Assembly (NCBI RefSeq): GCF_000761445.1 | Contig: NZ_KN196470.1 | Location: 1,596,823 to 1,660,822, forward strand | DNA length: 64,000 nt | Source: Oleiagrimonas soli | Lineage (GTDB): Bacteria; Pseudomonadota; Gammaproteobacteria; Xanthomonadales; Rhodanobacteraceae | Reading direction: 5' to 3' | Part shown: one piece after another, positions 36,528-46,385 of the stretch | Layout: every line of letters begins with the position of its first letter | How positions within the stretch are numbered: position 1 is the first letter of the stretch | Notes under the pieces: model-generated | Seen by the model: the letters and a program-made list of their open reading frames with translations, nothing else | What the model was told of the DNA's origin: nothing | Database searches by the model: none | Position numbers and translations under genes: made by a program

Positions 36528-37505
36528 TCAGAACCATTTGCGGGATTTGAAGTAGGCCAGCTGCAGTCCGATCACCACGAGCAGGAACAGCACCACGATG
36601 GCGAAGGCGGCCTTGTTGTCGGTGCCGGGAATGCCGCCGACGTTGATGCCGAGCAGGCCGGTGAAAAAGCTCAGCGGCAGGAACAGCGCGGCCACCAGCG
36701 AGAGCAGGTAGATGCGGGCGTTCATCTGCTCGGACAGGCGGTTGGCCAGTTCCTCGTGCGTGACCAGCGCACGGTCGCGCACCGAGTCGAGATCTTCCAG
36801 GTAACGCTGCAGTTGGTCCGCGGACTCGCGTAGCCGGCTGCGTTCGCGCGCACCGATCCAGGGATGCTCATCGGCGTACAGACGGGTCATGGCCTCGCGC
36901 TGCGGAGACAGATAGCGGCGCAGGGTGATGGTCTCGCGCCGGATCGACGCCAGCACGCTGCGCAGGTCGGCGCCGCTCTGATCGGACAGCACGTCTTCTT
37001 CGACTTCCGCGGCACGGTCCTGAAGATCGTCGATCACGCTCTGCATGCGCGCGATCATGCGGCCGATCACGCGGGCCAGGCAGCTGCTCGCGCTCTTGGG
37101 ACCGTTATGGGTGTCGAAGCTCTGCAGCACGTCGGTGACCGAGAGCAGGGTGCGTCGACGCAGGGTGATGATGCGGTGCTTCTCGATCCAGATGCGGATC
37201 GAGACCATGTCCTCGGGCTGCGAGCCGGGATTGAGATTCACGCCGCGCAGGAACACCAGCGTGGCGTCGCCGATGTTGGTCGCGCGCGGTCGGGTTTCTT
37301 CGCTCAACAGGGCTTGTGCGGCGAACTCGTCGATACCGCTCTGTTCCAGCACCCAGCGCCGTGCGGCGGGCTGGCTATGGTCGAGATGGACCCACAACGG
37401 GCCGTCGGTTTCGCGCCATTCGGTCACGTCGCTCCAGCCGACGCGCCGTGCGCCGCCTTTGCCGTCGAGGATGCCGGCGTAGATCAGGCCTTCTTGTTCG
37501 TCCAT
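36528..37505 (-). CDS. zntB: CorA-family zinc/magnesium transporter (ZntB-like)
   Basis: This 325-aa CorA-family protein has a large cytosolic N-terminal domain (about 1-255, with WVHLDHSQPAARRWVLEQSG), a long helix, and two C-terminal membrane helices. The signature GINVGGIPG at the first one is the ZntB version (G-x-N with GGIPG) rather than the GMN with CorA extension, and the cytosolic part matches ZntB. It should transport zinc or another divalent cation. The start is taken at the ATG 37505; an upstream extension in the same frame reaches into the AGCS gene. RBS weak. Confidence 0.88.
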   Translation of the reverse strand: MDEQEGLIYAGILDGKGGARRVGWSDVTEWRETDGPLWVHLDHSQPAARRWVLEQSGIDEFAAQALLSEETRPRATNIGDATLVFLRGVNLNPGSQPEDMVSIRIWIEKHRIITLRRRTLLSVTDVLQSFDTHNGPKSASSCLARVIGRMIARMQSVIDDLQDRAAEVEEDVLSDQSGADLRSVLASIRRETITLRRYLSPQREAMTRLYADEHPWIGARERSRLRESADQLQRYLEDLDSVRDRALVTHEELANRLSEQMNARIYLLSLVAALFLPLSFFTGLLGINVGGIPGTDNKAAFAIVVLFLLVVIGLQLAYFKSRKWF

Positions 37506-37557
37506 GGATGCGTTCTCGGTCGGGCTGCCCCCAGTGTAGTGCAGCCCGATAGCGCGA

Positions 37558-39018
37558 TCAGATCTCTCCTGCATCGGGCTTGGGCGCGGATGCACCACGC
37601 CACAGATCCGCGTTGCGGATGCCCAGCGCCTCGGGATCGAAGGTGGGATCGAGGCCCTGCTTCTTCTGCGCCTCGTAGTCGCGCAGCGCGCGCAGCGCCG
37701 GGCGTTGCAGGATCAGGATCGCGACGATGTTGAGCCACGCCATCACGCCCACGCCGATGTCGCCCAGCGTCCACGCCGAACCGCCGGCGCGAAGAATGCC
37801 GACGGCGACGGCGGCGAGGATCGCCAGCCGCAGCGCAAACGTCAGCCACGGACGGTGCACCTTGCGGTTGATGTAGGCGATGTTGGTTTCGGCCATGTAG
37901 TAATAGGCCATGATCGTGGTGAAGGCGAAGAACAGCAGCGCCAGCGCGACGAAGCCGGCGCCGAAACCGGGCGCCAGCGTCTCCACCGCCGACTGCGCGT
38001 AGCCGGCACCGGCGTCGACGCCGGGCAGGCCCTCGTACAGCGTGCGGCCGTCCGGCGCCTGCACGTTGTACATGCCGGTGGACAGGATCATGAAGGCGGT
38101 CGCCGAGCACACCAGCAGGGTGTCGATGTAGACCGAGAAGGCCTGCACGTAGCCCTGTTTGGCGGGATGCGAAACCTCGGCCGCGGCCGCCGCGTGCGGC
38201 GCGGTGCCCTGACCGGCCTCGTTGGAGTAGATGCCGCGCTTGACGCCCCATTCGATGGCCGTGCCGAGCATGCCGCCGAAGATGGCGTTGGCGCCGAACG
38301 CGCTGTCGATGATGAGCTTGAACATCTTCGGCAGCGCGTGGGCGTTGAGTCCCAGGATCACCAACGCGATCAGCAGGTAGCCGATGGCCATGAACGGCAC
38401 CACCACCTGCGCGAAATGCGCGATACGGGTAACGCCGCCGAAGATGATGAAGGCCAGCAGCGCCATCAGCGCCAGTGCGGTGATCCACGGTTCGATGCCC
38501 CAGGCGTTCTGCAGACCGCCAGCGATTTCGCTGGCTTGCACGCCGGGCAGCAGGAAGCCGCACGAGACGATGGTCGCCACGGCGAAAATCCACGCGTACC
38601 ACTTCTGGCCCATGCCCTTTTCGATGAAGTACGCCGGGCCGCCGCGGTAGCGTCCTTCGTCGTCCTTCTCTTTGTAGATCTGCGCCAGGGTCGATTCGAC
38701 GTAGGCCGTCGACGCGCCCAGCAGCGCCATCACCCACATCCAGAACACCGCGCCCGGGCCGCCGGAGAAGATCGCGGTGGCGACGCCGGCGATGTTGCCC
38801 ACGCCGACGCGTCCGGACAGCGACATCGCCAGCGCCTGGAACGACGAGATCCCGGCCTTGGACGAACCGCCGGCGAACAGCAGACGCATCATCTCGCGGA
38901 GGCTGCGTACCTGCATGAAGCGGGTGCGGATGGAGAAATACAGTCCGGCGCCCAGGCACAGGACAATCAGCGCCAGACTCCAGATCCAGTCGTTCAACGT
39001 GTCGATCACGGCTTGCAT
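37558..39018 (-). CDS. Sodium/alanine (AGCS) symporter
   Basis: This 486-aa protein has about ten membrane helices. AGCS motifs are clear: GLYFSIRTRFMQVRSLREMM near the start, then LSGRVGVGNIAGVATAIFSG, WMWVMALLGASTAYVESTLA and the EAGQGTAPHAAAAAEVSHPAK loop. It matches the alanine or glycine:cation symporter family (SC 2.A.25) in full length. Substrate is probably alanine or glycine with Na+. It is on the same strand as zntB, 52 bp upstream, and may be co-transcribed with it. Confidence 0.93.
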   Translation of the reverse strand: MQAVIDTLNDWIWSLALIVLCLGAGLYFSIRTRFMQVRSLREMMRLLFAGGSSKAGISSFQALAMSLSGRVGVGNIAGVATAIFSGGPGAVFWMWVMALLGASTAYVESTLAQIYKEKDDEGRYRGGPAYFIEKGMGQKWYAWIFAVATIVSCGFLLPGVQASEIAGGLQNAWGIEPWITALALMALLAFIIFGGVTRIAHFAQVVVPFMAIGYLLIALVILGLNAHALPKMFKLIIDSAFGANAIFGGMLGTAIEWGVKRGIYSNEAGQGTAPHAAAAAEVSHPAKQGYVQAFSVYIDTLLVCSATAFMILSTGMYNVQAPDGRTLYEGLPGVDAGAGYAQSAVETLAPGFGAGFVALALLFFAFTTIMAYYYMAETNIAYINRKVHRPWLTFALRLAILAAVAVGILRAGGSAWTLGDIGVGVMAWLNIVAILILQRPALRALRDYEAQKKQGLDPTFDPEALGIRNADLWRGASAPKPDAGEI

Positions 39019-39224
39019 GCAGATGATTCCCCAATCGTCTCCTCTCGAGGGCTAGAGTGCCTGATGCCGATGCCGTGTGCGAGCGGCTGGAGTGGGCAGC
39101 GGCGAACGTGTGCATTGGGTATGCTCGTTCGCAGTTTCCGGACGGTTCCGGAGCTTCGCGCCGTCGGCGCGACCAGGGTTTCCATGCGGTGACGTCGAGC
39201 GTCGCCGCCCATTGCGAGCGAATC

Positions 39225-39680
39225 ATGCATCTGTTGAAGAACGTTCTTGCCGGCAGCGCGCTGCTGGCGTTGCTGGCGATGATTCCCGCCTGCAAGGCGC
39301 CGCCGAAGGTCGAGCTGCACGGTCAGGTCGACAAGTTGACCGTGATCGACCGCGCTGTCGGCACGGGCAAGGAAGCCAAGCCCGGCATGGACGTGCTGGT
39401 GCAGTACACCGGTTGGCTCTACGACGACCGCAAGACGGACAAGCATGGTACCCAGTTCGATACCTCGCGTACCCGCAGCGCGCCGTTCTCGTTCGTACTG
39501 GGCGAAGGGCAGGTGATTCCGGGCTGGGATCAGGGCGTGGCCGGCATGCGCGTGGGCGGCAAGCGCACGCTGCTGATTCCCGCTGCACTGGCCTACGGCG
39601 ACCGTGGCGCCGGTGGCGTGATTCCGCCCGGCGCGTCGCTGGTGTTCGACGTCGAGCTGGTCGACGCGCAGACGCGCTGA
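39225..39680 (+). CDS. Exported FKBP-type peptidyl-prolyl isomerase
   Basis: This 151-aa protein has a hydrophobic N-terminus ending in MIPAC, a marginal lipobox (Pro at -2), or a plain signal peptide. A single FKBP domain follows (about 35-150) with GMDVLVQYTGWLYDD, FDTSRTRSAPFSFVLGEGQV, IPGWDQGVAGMRVGGKRTLL and the terminal GGVIPPGASLVFDVELVD. The active-site aromatic and Ile-Pro-Gly-Trp residues are present. It should assist periplasmic protein folding. The ATG at 39225 marks the start of the signal; the frame upstream lacks one. Confidence 0.9.
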   Translation: MHLLKNVLAGSALLALLAMIPACKAPPKVELHGQVDKLTVIDRAVGTGKEAKPGMDVLVQYTGWLYDDRKTDKHGTQFDTSRTRSAPFSFVLGEGQVIPGWDQGVAGMRVGGKRTLLIPAALAYGDRGAGGVIPPGASLVFDVELVDAQTR

Positions 39681-39690
39681 TCCGGTGGGC

Positions 39691-39718
39691 AAAAAAGTGG
39701 CGGCCGTCCGTGGCCGCC
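39691..39718 (-). terminator. Intrinsic terminator for the nuclease gene
   Basis: On the minus strand: a 7-bp stem (39712-39718 with 39699-39705, 6-nt loop) followed by AC and six T residues (complement of the A-run 39691-39696), 32 bp past the nuclease stop. Confidence 0.75.
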
Positions 39719-39750
39719 GTCGCGCGTTCTTCCCTGATGCGTGCGCGCCC

Positions 39751-40503
39751 TCAGGGCGTCGGCAGACTGATCGCGTTGGCCTTGATCGAGCCGGACAGCA
39801 TCGGGAACGGATCGACGCCGGTCAGCGCGGTGATGTCGTCGATCGACACCACGGTGCAGGTCTGTTTGGTGTCGTTGGTGCACACGTAAGCGCCAGCACC
39901 GATGCCCGGCTCGTAGACGGCTTTCCAGGTGTACTCGGGCACCCAGACTTGATGGGTGCCGATGGTCGGCACGTGGCTGTCGGCGAAGGCCGGACCGGTG
40001 ACCACGTAGACTTCGCCGAGCTGGGTGGCCAGGTCGCGCACGTCGGCCTCGATCCTGGCCCAGTTGCCCGCGTTGAGCGTGTGCACCTGCGGTACGATGT
40101 TGCCCATCGAGAAAGACTCGTACTCGCTGTCGAGCGTGGATTCGTCGCCGGCTGGCGTCATGTGGCCGCGGTCGTAGCCGCTGTTGGTGTAATCCGAACT
40201 CTGCGAGCGGTCGGCGTAGGGAATGCCCTTTTCCTGATGGAACGAACCATAGCGGCTGATGGCTTCGGCGCCGGCGACTTGCGCGGCCGTCAGGTGCTGC
40301 GCCGAGTACAGCGGTCCCTTGGTAACGCCCGAATCGAGGATGACGTATTCGGTGTGGCAGACCTCGGTGGTGCGCGTGGTCAGCGAGGCCGCGATGGCCG
40401 GTTCATCGCCGCCAACGAAGAAGTTGGGACAGGCGGTGCTGGCGAACACGCTGCCCGAAGCGGCCAGCAAACCGAGGGCGGCAACAAGACGGATCCATTG
40501 CAT
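39751..40503 (-). CDS. Exported DNA/RNA non-specific endonuclease
   Basis: This 250-aa protein has a signal peptide (ending near SVFAS). It belongs to the NUC1/Serratia nuclease family, with the active-site motif YDRGHMTPAGDES (D-R-G-H with the catalytic His) and the metal-binding Asn in FSMGNIVPQVHTLNAGNW. Two Cys pairs (ACPNFF/EVCHTE and VCTN/TCTV) suggest disulfides, in line with secretion. It should degrade extracellular or periplasmic DNA and RNA. A terminator follows. Confidence 0.9.
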   Translation of the reverse strand: MQWIRLVAALGLLAASGSVFASTACPNFFVGGDEPAIAASLTTRTTEVCHTEYVILDSGVTKGPLYSAQHLTAAQVAGAEAISRYGSFHQEKGIPYADRSQSSDYTNSGYDRGHMTPAGDESTLDSEYESFSMGNIVPQVHTLNAGNWARIEADVRDLATQLGEVYVVTGPAFADSHVPTIGTHQVWVPEYTWKAVYEPGIGAGAYVCTNDTKQTCTVVSIDDITALTGVDPFPMLSGSIKANAISLPTP

Positions 40504-40719
40504 GACGCGCTTCCGTGAGTGGTTGGAGCGGTCAAGCTAGGCAGTGCGGTTTGCAGATTTGTGATGGCGCGATGACCGTACGGCGTTCGCGACCGTAATG
40601 ATGCGGAAGCGTGATGCGGCACACGATTTTCCGGCGGCGTAGTCATGCGGCGGCGGAATTTGCAAGCGCGACGCTCGGTCATGCGCGCAGCGCGACGGGC
40701 GGCGATTCGTAAAGCGCTT

Positions 40720-42051
40720 TCAGCCGCGTTCGACAGGTTTTGGCGAGACGGCCGGAGCGTGCCTTCGGGGCTGTTCGCGCAGCCAGGCGGCCATGGCCGC
40801 GGCGGGCAACGGACGGCTGAACAGGTAGCCCTGGCCAATCTCGCAGCCATGGTTGCGCAGCACCTGCAGCGTGCGCGTGTTCTCCACCCCCTCGGCCACC
40901 ACATTCAGGCCGAAGCGGTGCGCGAGTTCGATGATGAGCACGGTGATGTCCAGGCTTGCCGCGTCGCTCAACAGTTCGCCGATGAAGGACTTGTCGATCT
41001 TCAGCTCGTCGGCGGGAATGCTCTTGAAGTAGGCCAGGCAGGAATAGCCGGTGCCGAAATCGTCGATGGAGATGCGCACGCCCAACGCGCGCAGCTGCAT
41101 CAGGATGTCGCGACCGCGGTGCCGGTCCATCAGCGAATGCTCGGAAATTTCCAGCATCAGCTGGATATGCGGTTTGCCCCACAGCTGCAGCGCGTTCTGC
41201 ACCAGTTCGGGCAGGTCGGGCTGGATGGCCAATTCGCTCGGCAGGTTCAGCGAGATCGACAGCGATCCGTGATCCTTCGGCCACTCGCTGGCTTGCCGCA
41301 GCGCGGTGTTGAGCGCCCAGATGGTCAGCGGCTTGATCTTGCCGATGCGTTCGGCGATGGGAATGAAGACTTCCGGCGAGACGGGGTCGCCGTCCCGCCG
41401 ATTCCAGCGCATCAGGGCCTCCGCACCGATCGGACGACCGCTGCGCAGATGCACCTGCGGCTGGTAATGCATGCGCAACTCGCCGCGCTCGATCGCATGC
41501 TCGAACTCCATCTCGAGCTGCCACTGCTCGGACAGTTCGAGGCTGGGTGCGGCGTGCATGTCGAGTACCTTGTAGGGCATGTGCTCGCGACGCGCGGCGA
41601 TGAGCGCCGTTTCCGCCTGGCGCATCAGGAATTCGGCATGGCTGGCGTGCTCCGGACACAGCGCGGCACCGGCCCTGATGCGCAGCGACACCTGCCGTTC
41701 GCCGACCTCCATCGGCGTTTCCAGCAGCCGCTGCAGCTTGTGGATCGCCAGCTCGACATGGCCGTGATTGAGTACCTGGGTCAGCACGAGCGCGAAACGG
41801 TTGTCGCCGATGCGAGCGACGAAATCGCCGGTGCGCGCGACCTCGCGCAGTTGTGCGGCGAGATGGCGCAGGGCGCGGTCGCCGGCCTCGTAACCGTGGG
41901 CGATATTGATCTGCGTGAAGCCGGCAATATCGATCACGACCAGGGCCATTTTCCCCTGGATTTCACTGGTGCGGATGATGCGCTGAGCAAGCCGCTTCAG
42001 GAACACGCGTCGCGAGGGCAGGCCGGTAAGAAGATCCCGTTCGTCGATCAT
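40720..42051 (-). CDS. Degenerate GGDEF plus EAL c-di-GMP phosphodiesterase
   Basis: This 443-aa protein has no membrane segment. The N-terminal GGDEF domain is degenerate: ARIGDNRFALV replaces GG[DE]EF, so it should not synthesise c-di-GMP. The C-terminal EAL domain keeps the key residues: EALMRW, LNLPSEL, LMLEISEH, ISIDDFGTGYSCLAYF, ELKIDKSFIG, AEGVEN and QGYLFSRPL. It is therefore predicted to hydrolyse c-di-GMP, possibly with GTP regulation by the GGDEF domain. The start at 42051 lies 7 bp after the stop of the HD-GYP gene, giving an operon. The longer frame reaching into that gene is not used. Confidence 0.9.
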   Translation of the reverse strand: MIDERDLLTGLPSRRVFLKRLAQRIIRTSEIQGKMALVVIDIAGFTQINIAHGYEAGDRALRHLAAQLREVARTGDFVARIGDNRFALVLTQVLNHGHVELAIHKLQRLLETPMEVGERQVSLRIRAGAALCPEHASHAEFLMRQAETALIAARREHMPYKVLDMHAAPSLELSEQWQLEMEFEHAIERGELRMHYQPQVHLRSGRPIGAEALMRWNRRDGDPVSPEVFIPIAERIGKIKPLTIWALNTALRQASEWPKDHGSLSISLNLPSELAIQPDLPELVQNALQLWGKPHIQLMLEISEHSLMDRHRGRDILMQLRALGVRISIDDFGTGYSCLAYFKSIPADELKIDKSFIGELLSDAASLDITVLIIELAHRFGLNVVAEGVENTRTLQVLRNHGCEIGQGYLFSRPLPAAAMAAWLREQPRRHAPAVSPKPVERG

Positions 42052-42058
42052 GCCCGGC

Positions 42059-43315
42059 TCAGTCGAGGAACAGTTGGCTGGCATCGATGCCGTAGGCGCC
42101 TTGCGGCAGACCGGAACGGATGGCCAGTGCGGCGCGGCCCCCCTCTTCGTCGGGCAGGGCCCCGAGATCGAGCGATGCGAATTCCGACAGCGGGCGTTTG
42201 TCGGCATCGAGCAGCAGCATGACGGTCGGGCGCAGGCGTTTCAGGCTGTGCACCGCGGTGACCACGCCGACGCGTCCGTCGGTCAGCTCCACCAGCGAAC
42301 CGGTGGGATAGATGCCGCTGGTCTGGATGAACTGCTCGACCAGTTCGGCCTGGAAAAGCTGGTCGCGCGCATCGTACAGGTGCATCACCGCCTGATGCGG
42401 CGAGCGGCTGCCCATGTGCGGGCGGATGTTGGTCATGGCGTCGTAGCTGTCGATCAGGCCGAGAATGCGGCCGAACATCGGGATCGAGCCGTTCTTCAGT
42501 CCATGCGGGTAGCCACTGCCGTCATGACGCTCGTGATGCGTGGCCACGGCGTCGATGATGCGTTGCGAGACCTGCACGCCCGACGCCTCGTTGAGGATGT
42601 CCAGGCTGTGCTGCACATGCATGCGCATGGTCTGATGCTGAACGTCGTCGTAGGGCGAGTGCGACACCATGATCTGCGAGTCGACACGAGACTTGCCGAC
42701 GTCGAACAGCAGGCCGGCCAGCGCCAGTTCGGACAACTCGTCGCGGTTGAGGCCGAGATGCCGGCCGAAGCTGGCGGCCCAGACCGAGCAGGCCAGCGCA
42801 TGGTGATAAGCGTAGCCGTCCTTGCGCTTGATCTCTTTGAGCCAGCTGAACGCGGTCGGGTTGCGCGTGATCGATTCGATCATCGCATCCACGCCCTCGC
42901 GCAGCCGGTCGAGTTGCAGATTGCGGCCGCGCTGCAGGTCCTGCATGACCTCGTCGATCGTTACGCGGATTTCGTGGTGAGCCTTTTCCGCCTGCGGTAT
43001 TTCCTCGGCGAAGGTCTGGGTATCGGTCCACGTGGTCTTGCGCAACGCGCGGATTTCCCGGCGCGCCTGTTCGCGGGCCGACTTCGCGGGCGGATCGATG
43101 AGGATGTACCGCGGATCGGGCGAAATGCCGCGCGAGGCGTCGATATAGACGTAGGCGCACAGTTTGCCGATTTCATGCGCGTCGGTTTCCGACCTGATCA
43201 GGCGACCTTCCAGCGCATATCGCGTTGCCAGCCAGGGACGATCCAGCCGGGACACATACATGCCCACCTGCAGGCCTTTCGAGCTGATCTTGAATTCCTG
43301 TTCTGAGGCGTTCAT
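42059..43315 (-). CDS. HD-GYP family protein with substituted HD motif
   Basis: This 418-aa protein has an N-terminal DUF3391 domain (about 8-80, SSKGLQVGMYVSRLDRPWLA), then an HD-GYP domain (about 150-340). The canonical HHExxDGSGYP motif is intact at 260-270, and H171/H172 and H234 are present. The central HD motif is changed: LLF204-D205-VGK replaces LLHDIGK. Loss of one metal-binding His could impair catalysis or shift the protein to a c-di-GMP-binding role. A C-terminal tail (about 345-418) follows. It is co-transcribed with the EAL gene, so both likely act on one c-di-GMP pathway. Confidence 0.9.
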   Translation of the reverse strand: MNASEQEFKISSKGLQVGMYVSRLDRPWLATRYALEGRLIRSETDAHEIGKLCAYVYIDASRGISPDPRYILIDPPAKSAREQARREIRALRKTTWTDTQTFAEEIPQAEKAHHEIRVTIDEVMQDLQRGRNLQLDRLREGVDAMIESITRNPTAFSWLKEIKRKDGYAYHHALACSVWAASFGRHLGLNRDELSELALAGLLFDVGKSRVDSQIMVSHSPYDDVQHQTMRMHVQHSLDILNEASGVQVSQRIIDAVATHHERHDGSGYPHGLKNGSIPMFGRILGLIDSYDAMTNIRPHMGSRSPHQAVMHLYDARDQLFQAELVEQFIQTSGIYPTGSLVELTDGRVGVVTAVHSLKRLRPTVMLLLDADKRPLSEFASLDLGALPDEEGGRAALAIRSGLPQGAYGIDASQLFLD

Positions 43316-43466
43316 TCGAACCCGTTGGGAACACCCACCCCCTGTTCAACACTTCAAGCCTAGCGCAGCCACGGCCTGGAACAAAGCAAAAAATCATGTG
43401 GCGTCAATGTGCTGGCTCTCTGTTCCGCCGCCGCGTCCGGGGCACGGACGCGGCGATCTGCGGGAC

Positions 43467-45086
43467 TCACAAAGCGCTGGGCCGGTGTGCGAAATAGGTG
43501 GTCAGGAAATGCTGTCGGGCAGTGTTCTGATCCGGGTAGCTCCGCGTCGGCGTGCCGATGTGCTGCCGCAGCAGGCCACCGCGCGCCTTGCGTACCGCAG
43601 GCCAGACCGGCAGGCCGCGACCGTTGGGATCGCCGGTCCGGATGAAGTTCGCGAAGTAGCTTTCCATGATGCGCGAGACCTTGCGGTCCGCGGCCGTCCA
43701 GGCATAGACGGGGTTGCTGTCCAGGTTGCCCAGCGCATATTCGATCTCGCCGCTGTGCACGGCGCCCGGGTCGGGGGCGTCGCCGGGTTTGGCGTCGCGC
43801 TTCAGCGGGCGCGCCTGATCGAAGTAGTAGTAGTACACCGGCGCGTTGCCGGTCTGGCGCTGCTGGTTCATCCAGCGCCAGGTGCTGTGGGCGATGAACA
43901 TGTCGCCAGCCAGCGCCGTGGCGGAGCGTTTGACCTGGGCCGCGTTGTGGCCCGGATAGAGCTTCAATGCCGCTGACGCTTGAGCGCCGAACAGCTTGTG
44001 CAGCGCGGCTTTGTAATTCGCGGGCGTGGGCGCGGCGTCCCTGAGGATGGCGGTGTAGAACCCTTCTTGCGAATTGGAGCCGACCAGCAGCGGCACGCGC
44101 GCCTGTTGACCTTTGCCGAAGGTGTCGACCGGCGGCTCCGTGAGGAAATAGCCGTCGATGTCGGGGTCGAACGACACCGCGTCCTTGGCGCCGGTAGCCT
44201 GCAGCAGGGCCTGGGCCGGCATGGCACGCAGCGCCTTGAGCGAGTTGGCGTCGACCTGTTTCATGAATTGCGTGCCGCGCTGTTCGGCGGCGCTCAACGG
44301 CAGTGGCGAAATCGGCGCGATCAGGGCGCCGCTCTCGCCGATGGCGCCGGCGATCAGCTTGCGCGACAGTGGCGAAGCCATCTGCGCATGCACCGAGATC
44401 GAGCCGGCCGATTCACCGCCGATGGTGATGCGGTTGGGATCGCCGCCGAACGCCGTGATGTTGGCGCGCACCCAGCGCAGCGCGGCGTTCTGGTCGAGCA
44501 GGCCGTAGTTGCCGCTGGCGTGGTGTGGGGATTCGGCGCTGAGCGCGGGCAGGGCCAGGAAACCGAATACGCCCAGGCGGTAGTTGACGGTCACCGTGAC
44601 GATGCCGCGTGCGGCCAGACTCGCGCCGTCGTAGCGATATTCCGAGCCGTCGCCGGCGATGAAGCCGCCGCCGAAGAAGTACACCAATACCGGCAGCTTC
44701 TTGCCGCTCGCGTTGGCCGGCGCCCATACGTTGAGGTACAGGCAGTCCTCGCTCATGCCGTTCGAGCGGAAGCGCATGTCGCTGAAGATGGCGCGCTGCA
44801 TGCAGCGCGGCCCGAAAGCGGTGGCCGTGCGCACACCGTTCCAGTGCGCCTGTGGCTGCGGCGGCTTCCAGCGCAGCGTGCCGACCGGCGGTGCTGCGTA
44901 AGGGATGCCTTGGAACGCATTCAGTGTCACGCCATCGACCTGCATGTGCTTGCCTTCCAGCACGCCGCTCTGCACCGTGGCGCGCGGTGGCGCAGCGGCA
45001 AGCGCAAGGCCGGGTGCGAGCGCCGTCAGACCAAGCAGAATGGGCAGTAGCCTACGGCGGGAGCGGGACGTGTCGTGTCGGGGCAT
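43467..45086 (-). CDS. Exported carboxylesterase (type B)
   Basis: This 539-aa protein has an N-terminal signal sequence (RRLLPILLGLTALAPGLALAA, with an Arg-rich start that could suit Tat export). Type B carboxylesterase motifs: SEDCLYLNVWAP, oxyanion VYFFGGGFIAGDGSE, nucleophile GGESAGSISV, catalytic Glu in SNSQEGFYT and His in VHSGEIEYALG. All are intact, so an active esterase is expected, acting on lipids, p-nitrobenzyl-like or xenobiotic esters. AGGA lies 8 nt before the ATG at 45086; a longer in-frame extension lacks a signal. Confidence 0.9.
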   Translation of the reverse strand: MPRHDTSRSRRRLLPILLGLTALAPGLALAAAPPRATVQSGVLEGKHMQVDGVTLNAFQGIPYAAPPVGTLRWKPPQPQAHWNGVRTATAFGPRCMQRAIFSDMRFRSNGMSEDCLYLNVWAPANASGKKLPVLVYFFGGGFIAGDGSEYRYDGASLAARGIVTVTVNYRLGVFGFLALPALSAESPHHASGNYGLLDQNAALRWVRANITAFGGDPNRITIGGESAGSISVHAQMASPLSRKLIAGAIGESGALIAPISPLPLSAAEQRGTQFMKQVDANSLKALRAMPAQALLQATGAKDAVSFDPDIDGYFLTEPPVDTFGKGQQARVPLLVGSNSQEGFYTAILRDAAPTPANYKAALHKLFGAQASAALKLYPGHNAAQVKRSATALAGDMFIAHSTWRWMNQQRQTGNAPVYYYYFDQARPLKRDAKPGDAPDPGAVHSGEIEYALGNLDSNPVYAWTAADRKVSRIMESYFANFIRTGDPNGRGLPVWPAVRKARGGLLRQHIGTPTRSYPDQNTARQHFLTTYFAHRPSAL

Positions 45087-45199
45087 GCGTGCGTTCCTGG
45101 GTGGGGAACGTCCAGTATCGCGCGCATGGAAACGCTTGCAAGTCGCCACGGCCCGCTTCTGTGCCCGGCGCTCGCGGCGGTCGGTTTTCGTATGCGGCC

Positions 45200-46195
45200 T
45201 CAGGTCGCGGAGAGATCGTCTCGTGCCTGTGCCGCGATGCGGTAGGAGTGCTTGCGCGCGTCAGGATCGAAGATGTTCGCGACCATGATCAGTTCATCCG
45301 GCTTGTGCCGCTCGATGAAGGCACCGAGATGTTCGCGCACGGTGTCCGGCGAGCCGACGGCGGCGCAGGCCAGCGTGCGCTCCAGGCCATGAAGTTCCTG
45401 CGGCGTGCAGAACGCCTCGATGTCGTCGATGGGCGGCGGAATCAGCCCCGGCGTGCCGCGGCGCAGGCGGATGAAGCTCTGCTGCTGCGTGGTGAACAGT
45501 CGACGGGCCTCGGCGTCCGTGTCGGCGGCAACCACGTTGATACCGAGCATCGCGTACGGCGAGGCGAGTCGCGTCGAGGGACGGAAATCGCGGCGGTACA
45601 CCGCCAGCGCTTCGTCCATTGCGTCTGGCGCGAAGTGCGAGGCAAAGGCGAACGGCAAGCCCAGACGGGCCGCCAGACGGGCGCTGAACAGGCTCGAACC
45701 CAGCAGCCACACCGGGACCGCGAGACCGGCGCCGGGCACGGCGCGCACCGACTGACCGGGCACGGCCGGTTCAAAGTAGCTCAGCAGTTCCAGCACGTCG
45801 TCAGGGAAAGCATCGGCCTGGTCGAAATAGCGACGCAGCGCGCGCGCCGTGGCGTGGTCGGTGCCGGGCGCACGGCCGAGACCGAGATCGATACGGCCCG
45901 GATGCAGCGCCGCGAGCGTGCCGAACTGCTCGGCCACCTGCAGCGGCGAATGGTTGGGCAGCATGATGCCGCCCGCACCGACGCGGATCGTCGAAGTGGC
46001 CGCCGCCACATGACCGATCAGGACCGATGTCGCAGCGCTGGCTATGCCGGGCATGTTGTGGTGTTCGGCCAGCCAGTAGCGCCGGTAACCGAGCGCCTCG
46101 GCGTGGCGCGCCAGATCGACGGTGTTGCGGAAGGCCTGGGAGGCGTCGCTGCCCTCGGTGATCGGGGCCAGGTCGAGTACGGAAAAGGGGGTCAT
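45200..46195 (-). CDS. LLM-class flavin-dependent oxidoreductase
   Basis: This 331-aa protein has the luciferase-like monooxygenase fold with the YhbW/MsnO8 subgroup pattern: [67 protein letters not shown] and a C-terminal [14 protein letters not shown]. Cytosolic, uses FMNH2 and O2. The physiological substrate is unknown. Adjacent to a flavin reductase family gene 900 bp away, though on the opposite strand. Confidence 0.9.
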   Translation of the reverse strand: MTPFSVLDLAPITEGSDASQAFRNTVDLARHAEALGYRRYWLAEHHNMPGIASAATSVLIGHVAAATSTIRVGAGGIMLPNHSPLQVAEQFGTLAALHPGRIDLGLGRAPGTDHATARALRRYFDQADAFPDDVLELLSYFEPAVPGQSVRAVPGAGLAVPVWLLGSSLFSARLAARLGLPFAFASHFAPDAMDEALAVYRRDFRPSTRLASPYAMLGINVVAADTDAEARRLFTTQQQSFIRLRRGTPGLIPPPIDDIEAFCTPQELHGLERTLACAAVGSPDTVREHLGAFIERHKPDELIMVANIFDPDARKHSYRIAAQARDDLSAT

Positions 46196-46385
46196 GCGGT
46201 ACGTCCGGGGAGAGCCTAGGCCTCACATGGGGACGATGCGGGACGAGGCCAATGCCCGGATGCCGTGGCCGGACGTGCGGCGTTTGTGCGCCGGAACGAA
46301 AGACCGTGACGGGCATTCCATGTGCAAACATGTGTGCCGTGTGCGGACTCATGGGGGCGACCGCAGCAACGGGTAGGGGGCATGC

